A stretch of 64,000 nucleotides of DNA, taken from NCBI RefSeq assembly GCF_037975245.1, contig NC_092579.1:21956666-22020665 (forward strand), in the 5' to 3' direction. Below are positions 52,401-57,800 of the stretch, one piece after another; the first letter of the stretch is position 1, and each line of letters opens with the position of its first letter. The notes below the pieces were generated by a model that had not been told where the DNA came from, ran no database searches, and saw nothing but the letters and a program-made list of their open reading frames with translations. Made by a program: the position numbers and the translations under genes. Source of the DNA: Apostichopus japonicus (lineage: Eukaryota; Echinodermata; Holothuroidea; Aspidochirotida; Stichopodidae).

Positions 52401-54892
52401 GAAATAGTTTGAAGAACGAAAAAAAAAGTTCATATTTTTTTTTTTTAAATTTGATCCTTTAACAACACTTGATTTTTGCAACAAGTTTTTTTTTTTTCTC
52501 CTCTAGCCGTGTGATGACGCTACGTGAGCATGACAGCTGGGTGACCAACGTCTACCTGGAGAAAGGATCCACAGGTGATGGGAAAATAATCAGTGCCAGG
52601 TGAGTCATACATCTGTGCAGAAGTAGTGTTTGGATATGTAAGGTGTTAATGCTATGTATCGATTTCATACGTGCCTTGAGTTTTGTTATTCCTAATCAAG
52701 ATATTTGTCAAGTTTAACCAATAGAACTCAAAGATATTAATATGACAAGTCAAAATGAGCTAAAATAAATTGTAAAGTAAATTGGATAGCCACCTATTAA
52801 TGTGAAGTGTTGCATGCACTGGGCATTTGTTGTGCCATAATTGAAGTCCCCCAGGGGACACAGAGATGCGGCACAGTGTAGTCCCCTGGGAGGAACTGTT
52901 TGAATTGTGTGGTATGTGGCTGTGACACATTACGAATGACTAGTGGTTAACTGTAGGTATAATTCGTATAAGAAGGCCTTGCCTTGATACAAGACTGTAA
53001 ACCTTCAACTTCCTGAGTTACAAGACTGTTAACCTTCAACTTTAGACTTTAGTTGTAAAATGACAAGCCGTTTAGTTTCTCCCACATACACATGTGGCTG
53101 CTTAGCATCTTACACTAACTACCGTCCTGGCCGATTATGTGTTTTAGCCATCCATGGTCAATACTGATTTGAAAATAGTTGTCCAAGAACACAGTAGTCC
53201 ACTAATGAGGTCTCATAAATAACTCATGGATGGACAGAGACCACCTATGAGGCAGATTTGAAATTTCTCTCTCTTTCCTCTCTGTCTTGTAAATGATGCT
53301 ATAAATAACCTAGCATATTAATTCATTGTAGTTTTTTTATGACTGTATGATGGAAAGAGTTGCTCCACTTTATATTTTTCTCTCGTCCAGTGACGCCGGC
53401 GATATACGTTTCTGGGACCCAAGGTTCACAGAATCAGTGAAACTCATCAACACCTTCCCTTCCCTCACAGCTATGGCCGTGCACTCGGAAACAAATCTAA
53501 TAGCCTGGTGAGTGTCTGTCATGGCGTTTAATGTAACAAAAAGCACTGATAGGGTTGTTGTCATGCCAACCAACCTCTCCCTTTTTCTCTTTAACCAAAA
53601 AACCCTGAAATATTGATGAACCAGAGGGCAGCCATTGTCTGACAGCCTTTTCTAGATATTTTGTGGCATTTTTTATTCCGGCTTAGGCGATTTCCCTTGT
53701 TACTATTAACCCCATTCTTTACTGAGTGATTTCCGAGCATTAATTCCCCTGCTTGTTACTGTGTGTCACTGTGCCAATGCTTAGTATCCCTTATTGCTGT
53801 GGTTTTCAATAGGCAGCCTATGGGCCAAATCCAGCACACTGGAGATTTCTGACCAGCCTGTGAATTGTTTTTTTCCTGACAATCTTGTACTAAAATTGGA
53901 TATGTGGGTCCCTTCAGTCTTTATACTTGGAACCCCCCCCCCCCCTACCAGCACGCCTTGTATGCTGCTTAGACTTAAGCCCTTAAAACTTTGAGAATGA
54001 CTATAAATACAATGTTTGTTCCTTTTTATTTGTTACAGTGGGTACAGTGGTTATAGCAGCCAGCAGCTAATCAGTGTCTACAACACAGCTGGAGACGCCC
54101 TCAGCCATATCAAGTACTATGATGGATTCATTGGACAACGAATAGGCCCAGTCAGCTGCCTGGCCTTCCATCCATACAGGGTATGACAGAGAACAAATTA
54201 TCCAGCATAGCAACCCAAAAGGATATGTAAAATGCTCAAATTGCTATGTATAGTGCAAAGATGTATAGCACTTTTTTTTCATATTTTTTTTTAAAGGAAC
54301 CATGTTACTTTACAACAGACTAAATGAAGCTTGAAATCTGCTAGACATAATTTGAACAGAAAATAAACCCTTGTACAGTGGCTTGATTTAGTTTAAGAAA
54401 AAATATCATACTACAAAGTACACACACTGATGATATTATCATAAATCACATGAATATGCATTATATGTTTTACTCTCAGTTTATAAAACAAAGCTAGATG
54501 ATCGCCATTTTGAAAAGAGAAAAAAAATTGGGGGGGAAAAGAAGTGTCCTGAATTTTTTTTAATTTGATAGTAGGTAACCTACCAGTAAAAGATTATGAT
54601 GAAATGTAATGATTTAGGCTGACAGGAATAGTTTCAGTAGTCTTTATCATGAAAGGATACATAACCTAGCTTTAAGGTAAAGGTAACAAGGTTTTCTACA
54701 ATCCTGTGACTGCCAGATAAACTTGAAGAAAAAAAAAAACAATTTTTTTTGGGGGGGGGGTGGGGCTGATATGAAATGCTTTTTTTTTTCAATGTTGTCT
54801 TTCTTGGTTTTACATTTCCAAATTAGAATTACCTGGCTGCCGGAAGCAGGGACTCCTTTCTGTCAATTTACTCCACGGACAAGAAGAGGTAA
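12414..54892 (+). CDS. Rptor: Raptor, mTORC1 scaffold (complete gene, 32 coding exons)
   Basis: Raptor binds TOR kinase in the cytoplasm and at lysosomes and recruits TORC1 substrates that carry a TOS motif. Joining 32 GT-AG exons gives 3969 bases, or 1322 codons plus TAA; human raptor has 1335 residues. In order the protein shows the RNC caspase-like domain with HYNGHG (His146) and YDCSNAG (Cys189), an alpha-solenoid (about 240-700), a Ser-rich linker with AMPK-type sites (Ser731, Ser773) and a proline-directed Ser845, the motif [13 protein letters not shown], and seven WD40 repeats ending FWNW, RIWK, RVWD, RLYD, RFWD, SVYN and SIYS. The start is the first ATG after an in-frame TAG at 12399. 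An upstream non-coding exon cannot be excluded. No frameshift or stop interrupts the exons and every exon phase matches the next, so the gene looks functional. Identification rests on my memory of human raptor, matched exon by exon. Confidence 0.97.
14102..14204 (+). CDS. Rptor: Raptor exon 2 (residues 48-82)
   Basis: Encodes [20 protein letters not shown] and CARLECWI, nearly identical to the start of the human RNC domain. The acceptor is ctctacag and the donor G|GTGAG, phase 1. The following intron (14205-16020) contains a decayed Penelope-like retroelement, annotated separately. Confidence 0.96.
14480..15230 (-). mobile_element. Decayed Penelope-like retroelement fragment with GIY-YIG domain
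   Basis: On the minus strand a broken frame reads [16 protein letters not shown], then [27 protein letters not shown] and NLP. In another frame it continues [19 protein letters not shown] and LNIQEGHD. Cys-rich lead, GIY-YIG-type [18 protein letters not shown] and the final RE-W-L-P-GLN block are the order I know from the C-terminal endonuclease of Penelope-like elements. A TGA (15144-15146) replaces a residue just before GIQYVG. A TAG at 14982-14984 and a frame change break the middle. A pyrimidine-rich stretch and a hammerhead-like motif follow. No reverse transcriptase domain is present, so this is a 5'-truncated dead copy. Confidence 0.85.
14515..14554 (-). ncRNA. Hammerhead-ribozyme-like motif at the Penelope-like element end
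   Basis: Minus-strand order: GCCT (stem I), TTGAAGA (core; consensus CTGANGA), GATCC-TGTTA-GGATC (5-bp stem II with loop), GAAA (core), CGTC (minimal stem III and cleavage triplet), AGGC (stem I). Hammerheads of this minimal kind are known in Penelope-like elements. The first core base is T where C is expected, so activity is doubtful. Confidence 0.6.
16021..16103 (+). CDS. Rptor: Raptor exon 3 (residues 82-109)
   Basis: Encodes [15 protein letters not shown] and KQYERWQPR of the RNC domain. The acceptor is ccctag and the donor AGG|GTATGT. The following intron (16104-16935) has purine-rich G runs around 16210-16345 and no other recognised feature. Confidence 0.95.
16936..17094 (+). CDS. Rptor: Raptor exon 4 (residues 110-162), RNC His motif
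   Basis: Encodes [18 protein letters not shown] and [11 protein letters not shown]. His146 in NGHG corresponds to the catalytic His position of the caspase fold predicted for this domain. The donor is AAG|GTAGAG. The following intron (17095-18546) contains a minus-strand SINE copy at 18095-18303. Confidence 0.97.
18095..18303 (-). mobile_element. tRNA-derived SINE family A, full-length copy
   Basis: Reverse-complement of the element at 44745-44962. At its right end it has the A-box-like GTTAGCTCAGTGGTTAACGC and the B-box-like CCCGAGTTCGAGTCACTCC, both in reverse. The left end is the shared GATCCTCCTGCAAGCAGGAA tail. It lies inside raptor intron 4. Confidence 0.88.
18547..18693 (+). CDS. Rptor: Raptor exon 5 (residues 163-211), RNC Cys motif
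   Basis: Encodes [19 protein letters not shown] and YDCSNAG. Cys189 is at the pseudo-caspase Cys position. The acceptor is ttttttttccag and the donor GCA|GTAAGT. The following intron (18694-20441) has a small duplication near 19630-19675 (CTACTAGTATATGAA repeated) and otherwise nothing recognised. Confidence 0.97.
20442..20617 (+). CDS. Rptor: Raptor exon 6 (residues 212-270)
   Basis: Encodes [17 protein letters not shown] and [17 protein letters not shown], the end of the RNC domain and the start of the solenoid. Its first 20 or so residues differ from the human counterpart. The donor splits a Trp codon (TG|G). The following intron (20618-21420) contains an 18-bp perfect palindrome at 21246-21263. 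Confidence 0.96.
21246..21263. repeat. 18-bp perfect palindrome in intron 6
   Basis: GGAGAATAATTATTCTCC reads the same on both strands. It causes the two strands to show the same short peptide in their open frames. Confidence 0.9.
21421..21480 (+). CDS. Rptor: Raptor exon 7 (residues 270-290)
   Basis: A 60-base exon encoding [19 protein letters not shown], matching human FCMQKCVSLVPGVTLDLIE. The acceptor is ttattctccag and the donor AA|GTGAGT. The following intron (21481-25124, 3.6 kb) has a G tract at about 22694-22705, a C-rich stretch at 23641-23700 and a minus-strand tRNA-like sequence at 24821-24923. Confidence 0.94.
24821..24923 (-). mobile_element. tRNA-Ser-like sequence, SINE head or tRNA pseudogene
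   Basis: On the minus strand it begins GGTGCTGTGGCCGAGTGGAT, with A box TGGCCGAGTGGATAAAGG and a Ser-type anticodon region, then a degenerate B box (CATTCGACACCC). A short unrelated body (AGCCGGGTCATAGTAAGG) follows. The mutated B box argues against a working tRNA gene. Confidence 0.65.
25125..25225 (+). CDS. Rptor: Raptor exon 8 (residues 290-324)
   Basis: Encodes [19 protein letters not shown] and [14 protein letters not shown], virtually identical to human raptor. The acceptor is ccgaaacag and the donor G|GTAGGT. Nothing is recognised in the following intron (25226-25768). Confidence 0.97.
25769..25913 (+). CDS. Rptor: Raptor exon 9 (residues 324-372)
   Basis: Encodes [19 protein letters not shown] and [19 protein letters not shown]. 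The donor splits a Trp codon. The following intron (25914-26435) contains a SINE-like copy at 25958-26250 and an AT-rich palindromic stretch near 26000-26040. Confidence 0.97.
25958..26250 (+). mobile_element. SINE family B copy, diverged
   Basis: Contains CCCAGGTGTATAGATGAGGA, GGTGGTACACTGTAGTACC, GGGTTAACTATTATCAAGTC and GAGAAGGCCTTG, in the same order as the copies at 46225-46604 and 52810-53033. The tRNA-like head is missing and an AT-rich insertion sits near 26000-26040. Confidence 0.8.
26436..26610 (+). CDS. Rptor: Raptor exon 10 (residues 372-430)
   Basis: Encodes [32 protein letters not shown] and [10 protein letters not shown]. The acceptor is tttcccag and the donor CAG|GTGAAA. The next intron is short (26611-26856). 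Confidence 0.97.
26857..26940 (+). CDS. Rptor: Raptor exon 11 (residues 431-458)
   Basis: Encodes [18 protein letters not shown] and [10 protein letters not shown] of the alpha-solenoid. The acceptor is gtacacag and the donor CTT|GTAAGG. The following intron (26941-27274) has a C-rich run near 27160-27220. Confidence 0.97.
27275..27385 (+). CDS. Rptor: Raptor exon 12 (residues 459-495)
   Basis: Encodes [19 protein letters not shown] and [13 protein letters not shown], nearly identical to human. The donor is AGG|GTATGA. I see nothing in the following intron (27386-28589). Confidence 0.97.
28590..28664 (+). CDS. Rptor: Raptor exon 13 (residues 496-520)
   Basis: Encodes [19 protein letters not shown] and SDPFMP. 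The acceptor is tatttgtag and the donor CCG|GTAAGT. The following intron (28665-29627) is largely a 41-bp minisatellite. Confidence 0.95.
28770..29331 (+). repeat. 41-bp minisatellite, about 13 units
   Basis: Tandem 41-base units of the form CTAGATAGAGGTAGCTATAG plus CAACATAGATATGGTATTAA. Starts of TAGATAGAGGTA recur every 41 bases from 28801 to 29294 with few substitutions. It occupies most of raptor intron 13. Confidence 0.96.
29628..29693 (+). CDS. Rptor: Raptor exon 14 (residues 521-542)
   Basis: Encodes [19 protein letters not shown], matching human AEHRTMTAFILAVIVNSYH. The acceptor is ttttgcag and the donor CAG|GTATCT. The following intron (29694-31132) holds hAT-like MITE copy 1 (29920-30698). 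Confidence 0.94.
29920..30698. mobile_element. hAT-like MITE, copy 1 (779 bp) in intron 14
   Basis: Begins CAGGCTTGGGG and ends CCCCAAGCCTG. It is flanked by perfect 8-bp duplications GTACTCAC (29912-29919 and 30699-30706), the target length of hAT transposases. Many subterminal GTAATCGATTACGATTAC motifs lie at both ends. It has no transposase and is nearly identical to 47414-48657 in opposite orientation. Confidence 0.92.
31133..31324 (+). CDS. Rptor: Raptor exon 15 (residues 543-606)
   Basis: Encodes [19 protein letters not shown], a helix pair with VCLGRVW, and [11 protein letters not shown]. The reading frame stays open past the donor (GAG|GTGCTT), but homology resumes only in the next exon. 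The following intron is 31325-31787, with a G tract near 31663-31672. Confidence 0.97.
31788..31928 (+). CDS. Rptor: Raptor exon 16 (residues 607-653)
   Basis: Encodes [25 protein letters not shown] and DGSPIVRK, a conserved HEAT-type repeat. The acceptor is ttccgtcag and the donor AAG|GTAAAT. Nothing recognisable is in the following intron (31929-32723). Confidence 0.97.
32724..32883 (+). CDS. Rptor: Raptor exon 17 (residues 654-707)
   Basis: Encodes [19 protein letters not shown] at the end of the solenoid, then a variable linker start. The following intron is the largest (32884-36933). It contains a TA tract at 33301-33320, a weak tRNA-like stretch near 33458-33515, three diverged copies of a non-coding module (34255-35160) and one half of a repeat shared with intron 19 (36389-36490). 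Confidence 0.93.
33458..33515 (+). repeat. Weak tRNA-like segment in intron 17
   Basis: GGGGGTAGCTCACTTGGTAG resembles a D-arm/A-box and a TGTTCGCACTC stretch loosely resembles a T-arm. The acceptor stem does not pair convincingly, so it is at best a relic of a tRNA-derived repeat. Confidence 0.25.
34255..35160. repeat. Diverged repeat modules in the largest raptor intron
   Basis: Three segments spaced about 400 bases apart (near 34265, 34655 and 35090) share a core like TATGCAAATGATCATTAGAGG followed by related AT-rich sequence. CATGATTATTCA recurs at about 34385, 34888 and 35051. Similarity is low and judged by eye. Confidence 0.4.
36389..36490. repeat. Dispersed repeat shared with intron 19 (copy 1)
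   Basis: Shares GTATTCTGTTGAAAGAAATT, ATTGTTGAAGGAG and a GCATCATGCAA block with 41057-41165, in the same order and strand. Family unknown. Confidence 0.65.
36934..37032 (+). CDS. Rptor: Raptor exon 18 (residues 707-740), first AMPK-type site
   Basis: A linker exon rich in basic residues and Ser ([13 protein letters not shown], then [10 protein letters not shown]). Ser731 (codon 37005-37007) has Leu at -5, Arg at -3 and Leu at +4, the AMPK consensus; human Ser722 lies in the corresponding region. Phases on both sides fit (2 and 1). The following intron (37033-40335) contains a 13-bp tandem array at 37593-37654 and a short TA tract near 38270-38296. Confidence 0.88.
37593..37654 (+). repeat. 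13-bp tandem array
   Basis: More than four units of ATATGTATGGGAC, one with a single C-to-T change. Confidence 0.9.
40336..40577 (+). CDS. Rptor: Raptor exon 19 (residues 740-820), second AMPK-type site
   Basis: The longest exon, 242 bases. It encodes a Ser/Gly/Pro-rich linker, then [14 protein letters not shown] and [19 protein letters not shown]. Ser773 (codon 40434-40436) aligns with human Ser792 and fits the AMPK consensus. The donor is AAG|GTAGGA. The intron after it (40578-41435) has the partner of the intron-17 repeat at 41057-41165. Confidence 0.94.
41057..41165. repeat. Dispersed repeat shared with intron 17 (copy 2)
   Basis: Counterpart of 36389-36490. It additionally contains a CAA trinucleotide run and GAGCCATAATGG where the first copy has GAGTACTATACC. 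Confidence 0.65.
41436..41545 (+). CDS. Rptor: Raptor exon 20 (residues 821-857)
   Basis: A basic linker with [19 protein letters not shown]. Ser845 (codon 41508-41510) is followed by Pro and matches the human SAPASPT context of Ser863. The acceptor is ttccttccag and the donor AG|GTAAAA. The following intron (41546-42127) has a C tract near 41711-41720 and an unexplained 114-codon open frame. Confidence 0.9.
42128..42314 (+). CDS. Rptor: Raptor exon 21 (residues 857-919)
   Basis: A low-complexity Ser/Asn/Pro linker, then [17 protein letters not shown], which matches human HSHQFPRTRKMFDKGPE. The donor is GTT|GTAAGT. The following intron (42315-43712) carries a terminal-inverted-repeat element at 42917-43635. 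Confidence 0.93.
42917..43635. mobile_element. Non-autonomous TIR element in intron 21, hAT-like ends
   Basis: Begins CAGGGATGTAAGT and ends ACTTACATCCCTG, a perfect 13-bp terminal inverted repeat. The flanks ATTATA and ATTGTA look like a short mutated target duplication, so superfamily is uncertain. Inside are a 47-bp tandem duplication (from 42925 and 42972) built on CCGTATTTTTACGG and a roughly 60-bp duplication (43443-43500 and 43507-43569). No coding frame for a transposase. Confidence 0.72.
43713..43811 (+). CDS. Rptor: Raptor exon 22 (residues 920-952)
   Basis: Encodes an acidic stretch and [15 protein letters not shown], equivalent to human FCDWSARYFAQPVMK. The acceptor is tctttctag and the donor AAG|GTTAGT. 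Nothing recognised is in the following intron (43812-44523). Confidence 0.93.
44524..44632 (+). CDS. Rptor: Raptor exon 23 (residues 953-989)
   Basis: Encodes [19 protein letters not shown] and VRNKRVRED, matching human IPEEHDLESQ and REWRFLRNSRVR. The acceptor is tctttcag and the donor G|GTAGGT. The following intron (44633-45870) carries a complete plus-strand SINE (44745-44962). Confidence 0.93.
44745..44962 (+). mobile_element. tRNA-derived SINE family A, full-length copy
   Basis: Head: GTTAGCTCAGTGGTTAACGC (A box) and TCCCGAGTTCGAATCACTCC (B box), as expected of RNA polymerase III promoters. Body: CGTCCAGTTACAGAG, CAGCTTGCGGCTTCGATAAG and GCGAGTTCCTGCTTGCAGGA. A partial second head (TTAGCTCAGTTAGCTCAGC) lies just upstream at 44709. 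It sits sense to raptor in intron 23. Confidence 0.9.
45871..45985 (+). CDS. Rptor: Raptor exon 24 (residues 989-1027), start of the propeller
   Basis: Encodes [19 protein letters not shown] and [15 protein letters not shown], the first WD40 strands. The donor splits a Cys codon (TG|C). The following intron (45986-48802) holds a SINE-like copy (46225-46604), a TCTG microsatellite (46818-47325) and hAT-like MITE copy 2 (47414-48657). Confidence 0.95.
46225..46604 (+). mobile_element. SINE family B, fullest copy, with tRNA-like head
   Basis: Head GAGAAGTGGTTAAGGCAATG and CCAAGGTTCACTATCC resemble A and B boxes of a Ser/Leu-type tRNA. The body contains TTGTGTCCTTTTGCAAATGG, CTTCCACCCAGGG, GGTGCACCGTAGAGCCCC and GAGAAGGCCTTGGC. 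Related body sequence recurs at 25958-26250 and 52810-53033. Confidence 0.83.
46818..47325 (+). repeat. Long TCTG/CTGT-type microsatellite
   Basis: About 500 bases built of CTGTCTGT with interspersed GAGAGACTGTCTG and TTTGCCTGTCTG higher-order units. Open frames through it read only repeated SVCL-type peptides and are not genes. Confidence 0.96.
47414..48657. mobile_element. hAT-like MITE, copy 2 (1244 bp) in intron 24
   Basis: Same termini as 29920-30698, in opposite orientation. Flanks GTGTCTAG (47406-47413) and GTGTCCAG (48658-48665) match at 7 of 8 bases. The outer parts are almost identical to copy 1. The extra length comes from a nested insertion at about 47836-48293. Confidence 0.92.
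47836..48293. mobile_element. Palindromic element nested in MITE copy 2
   Basis: Copy 1 has no sequence at this point. Inside are perfect inverted pairs: GTTCATTCATAC against GTATGAATGAAC (about 48010-48021), and AATAAGGGGTTAATCAACGG (48137) against CCGTTGATTAACCCCTTATT (to 48294). An imperfect GC-rich hairpin is centred near 48225 (GAGGGCGGAGC against GAGCCCGAGTGC). No coding frame. Confidence 0.8.
48803..48927 (+). CDS. Rptor: Raptor exon 25 (residues 1027-1069)
   Basis: Encodes [19 protein letters not shown] and [11 protein letters not shown] of the WD40 propeller; human has CFWDWEKGEKLDYFHNGN. The acceptor is tatgtcaacag and the donor G|GTAAGA. The following intron (48928-49545) has a GTT-type trinucleotide run near 49456-49495. 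Confidence 0.96.
49546..49653 (+). CDS. Rptor: Raptor exon 26 (residues 1069-1105)
   Basis: Encodes [11 protein letters not shown] and [15 protein letters not shown], matching human DDGAIRVWKNF and TAWQGLSDMLPTTR. The following intron is 49654-50380, with a G-rich run near 49695-49725. Confidence 0.96.
50381..50487 (+). CDS. Rptor: Raptor exon 27 (residues 1105-1140)
   Basis: Encodes [19 protein letters not shown] and VRVIRVWDT, nearly identical to human. The donor is CAG|GTTAGT. The following intron (50488-51317) carries a minus-strand tRNA-derived SINE at 51000-51290. Confidence 0.97.
51000..51290 (-). mobile_element. tRNA-derived SINE family C, full-length copy
   Basis: On the minus strand it opens with GTGGTGGCCAATTGGCTAAG (A box) and GCTGGTTCGATTCCAGCC (B box, intact GGTTCGATTCC). 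The body follows: GTGTCCTTGGGCAAGATGC, CTCTCCACCCAGGGG, GAGGTAACTTGTCATTG and a TATTATTATTAT tail. The TTGTGTCCTTGGGCAAG block is related to family B, so the two may share a body domain. Confidence 0.88.
51318..51448 (+). CDS. Rptor: Raptor exon 28 (residues 1141-1184)
   Basis: Encodes [19 protein letters not shown] and [14 protein letters not shown], matching human [17 protein letters not shown]. The donor splits a Ser codon (AG|C). The following intron (51449-52506) has an ATTG/TAAT simple repeat near 51455-51512. Confidence 0.97.
52507..52599 (+). CDS. Rptor: Raptor exon 29 (residues 1184-1215)
   Basis: Encodes [19 protein letters not shown], matching human RVMTYREHTAWVVKASLQK. The following intron (52600-53390) contains a SINE-like copy at 52810-53033. 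Confidence 0.95.
52810..53033 (+). mobile_element. SINE family B copy, headless
   Basis: Matches the 3' two-thirds of 46225-46604: CAGGGGACACAGAGATG, GTAGTCCCCTGGGAGG, GACTAGTGGTTAAC, AAGAAGGCCTTGCC and CTGTAAACCTTCAACTT. A short 3' duplication of CTGTTAACCTTCAACTTT follows. Confidence 0.8.
53391..53507 (+). CDS. Rptor: Raptor exon 30 (residues 1215-1254)
   Basis: Encodes [19 protein letters not shown] and [14 protein letters not shown], matching human GDVRIFDPRMPESVNVL and LTALDIHPQADLIA. The donor splits a Cys codon. The following intron (53508-54038) has a C tract near 53933-53945. Confidence 0.95.
54039..54180 (+). CDS. Rptor: Raptor exon 31 (residues 1254-1301)
   Basis: Encodes [19 protein letters not shown] and [18 protein letters not shown], matching human NNIKYYDGFMGQRVGAISC. 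The donor is AGG|GTATGA. The following intron is 54181-54826, with a G tract near 54750-54762. Confidence 0.96.
54827..54892 (+). CDS. Rptor: Raptor exon 32 (residues 1302-1322) and stop
   Basis: Encodes [19 protein letters not shown], ending KKR and TAA at 54890-54892. It closes the seventh WD40 blade; human ends YYISVYSVEKRVR. The acceptor is aaattag. Confidence 0.93.
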   Translation, partial: NYLAAGSRDSFLSIYSTDKKR

Positions 54893-57800
54893 CCACGAGA
54901 AACGGTGGACGAACCACCTACAAGTATGGAAAAAGTAGGGCCATCTACTTGCCGTTTTATTGTTTACAGCATTTCGTTGACAACTCTGCAGGGTTTAGCA
55001 AATCCATCACAGGTTAACATATATATATATATTGGTTTTTGCCATTTTCTATGTTTATTTTAACCTGACGTTATAATAATGTTTAAGCAAGTTGTGCGTA
55101 ATCTGGAAAATGAGTGATAGCGGTGGGTGTTCAGTCTTGTCCGGTAGCCCACTTGGGACATGTTAATGGTTCAGTTACCTCTGGCATAAATAGGAATATT
55201 TCTTGGGGGTGGGGTGGGGAAGGGGTGGGCATTTTATTTGGTTTTGCCAAGAACTCTGGGATGAGGACATATTTGCACTTACCTTGTTAAAATGTCCCTC
55301 GCCCCTTATACTCTTATCGCAGAGAATGGTAGATCCCTGCAAACATTGTATCAAACTGTAAGCACCATGCCAGAAATGAAAAGTTCTTATCTTAAAGAAA
55401 GTTTAAATAGGAACAGTCCATTTCATTATATTCTACCATCCAGCTATTGACAAGTTAAAAAAGCCAAACACAAGCTGTCTGCTAGAGTGATTCTAGCAAA
55501 ATGAAAAGAAGAAAAATATTCCCATATTTAGGCTTCATAGGAAGCCATGTCTGTCATAGCAATAAACCAGGAAACATTGAACAGCACTCATGCTGCTGGC
55601 TCAAATAGAAGGACTGTGAAGAATATAATAATAATAATCATTCTGCCTCTTCCATTAAAAAAAATAATAATATTTGACCCTTGGAGTGTCCCCCCCTTGA
55701 AAGTTCATTTTGTAAACCTTCCTGTCAAGCACCAGTAGAATGACAACAAAGTCAATAATGTTTAGGAATTGACCTTGTAAAATTGCAATTTTATTGGTTA
55801 AAATACAAACACTTCTTGTGGTTTTGTGACTTTTATCATTCAAGGAAAAGGTCAGTGGATGATAACAATCATTATGATTAAAAAATAATAATGTAGGCAG
55901 CTATACTGTCACAGCAGAGACAAAACATTTCCAAAAATTCAGATATCATCATTGACATAACAAGCTCGAAGGTGACGAATAGCTAAAAGCTTTCCTTTGT
56001 CTGGAAGTTGAATTTTTATGAAAACAGAAAATATGCTGAGAATTGTTTGACAGCGGTAACTATCTCTCGGAAGTATCTTCAGTAAAAGTTTTAAGAGGGA
56101 CAAAACTAGACCCAGTGTAATTGTAAATCATCTCGGAAAATGTTTGTCCGATAAAATCGTAACCACGAAATAAAAATAAGGCGATACTTTAACGGAAACT
56201 AATGGGTATGAAGCTTTTACAAAAATAAAAATCGATAACAAAATTAAAAATAAAAAGTTTCAAATGTCATAGAGTTGATCTGATTCTGCCAGATCATGTC
56301 AATATTTTCTTTAATAATGAAGTATAAACAATATTAGAAAATTAGAAAAAGAATCCAAATTAAAGTAATTAGCTACATAGGCTTTAGTTGTGGGCATGCC
56401 ATCATATTTTGTCCACAAAGAGGGATTTGAAAATTGTTAAGCATTCTGTTAAATAAAAAGGAGGTTTCGTATTCTGATGTATAAAATAGAAATTTAGAGA
56501 GCTGATGTCCAGATCTAAGCATGCTCTTCTGCAGACAAGGACTTTAAGGAAGGATCCTGGTAGGATAATGATAACATAAGCCCCATACTTTACTCACAAA
56601 TTGTGTCATTGTAAATATATTCTATCAGAGAGACATTTGATATTTAGAGTATTAGAAAGTTGATCAATGTGGAGTGGACTAAAGTAAAAAACAAAAAAAG
56701 TTGAACAAGCTTTCCATACTGAGTAGTCATTATTCAATGATGGCAATTGGTTTTAAAATCATTATTAACAAGTGAAGATATTATTTTGGAGTAGATCAGA
56801 GAGTCATGACTGAATACTAGTGGAAGTCACGTTATTAATCTGTAGGCCGAAAATAGAGTAAGACCTTCGAAAGAGGCAGTGTCTTACTTTATATTTAAAT
56901 TGGCTATGAAAAGAAAACCTACACTTGCGTAATAGTGGTGGTACTTCAAGGAATTGAATATACCATAATCTGGACATGGTAGGAACTCAGGATGGTTGTT
57001 ACCTATCCATAACCTGTGCTCTGTTCATTATTTTTTTATTGAAACCTCCTCTCCCCCCCCCTCCCATTGCACCTCTCCCGTAAGCAAAAGCAAACCACCC
57101 CGATACCAGGGGTAACCTTTCCAAAATTGCATGGTACTGAGCAAGTAGCTGTCACTGATAGAGTTCAATGCAAGACACAAATACAAAATACTTAGGACGA
57201 CGAAATTCCAAAGGTCAGACTTGGTGAAAATTTCTACGAAAAATGGAATTAATCAGAAATGTAAATAGTTATAATTCCTTTAATATGATATTCTAGGAAG
57301 AAGGAAATAAAGAAAAACAATCTTGGGAAATTGATTGTTCTTAAATTGATTTTAGCAGACCTGCTCCACAGGAGCATGCAGCAAACATATCTTATGTTGA
57401 TTGCCTACCTTAATTCATCCACACACAAAAATCCTGTGTTTACATGCTACAAACATTCTTGGCATTTGACCAAAGAGTAGCCGATACCGTAGTTCTTCCA
57501 GTAAAGTGTGGTAGACTATAAAGTTTGTTTTGGACTTGAGTAGGTTTGATGGGGTTGTGGGTACAGTGTGGCTCGACCACAGTTAACAAGGGGGGGGGGG
57601 GGCAAGCAAGAAGTAAACGTTTTGAAGGACAAATGTTTGCCTGAACTAAATATACAGTGATACAAAGTGAAGTAACGGAAAACTTACTTTGAAATTGATT
57701 GTTGATGGTTTCTTTGGTTAGCCATGTTGTCTATACTGTGTAGTTTTTGTTGCTAGAAATGGCACTTGTAAAAAAAAAATTCTTCCAGTATCTCAGAATC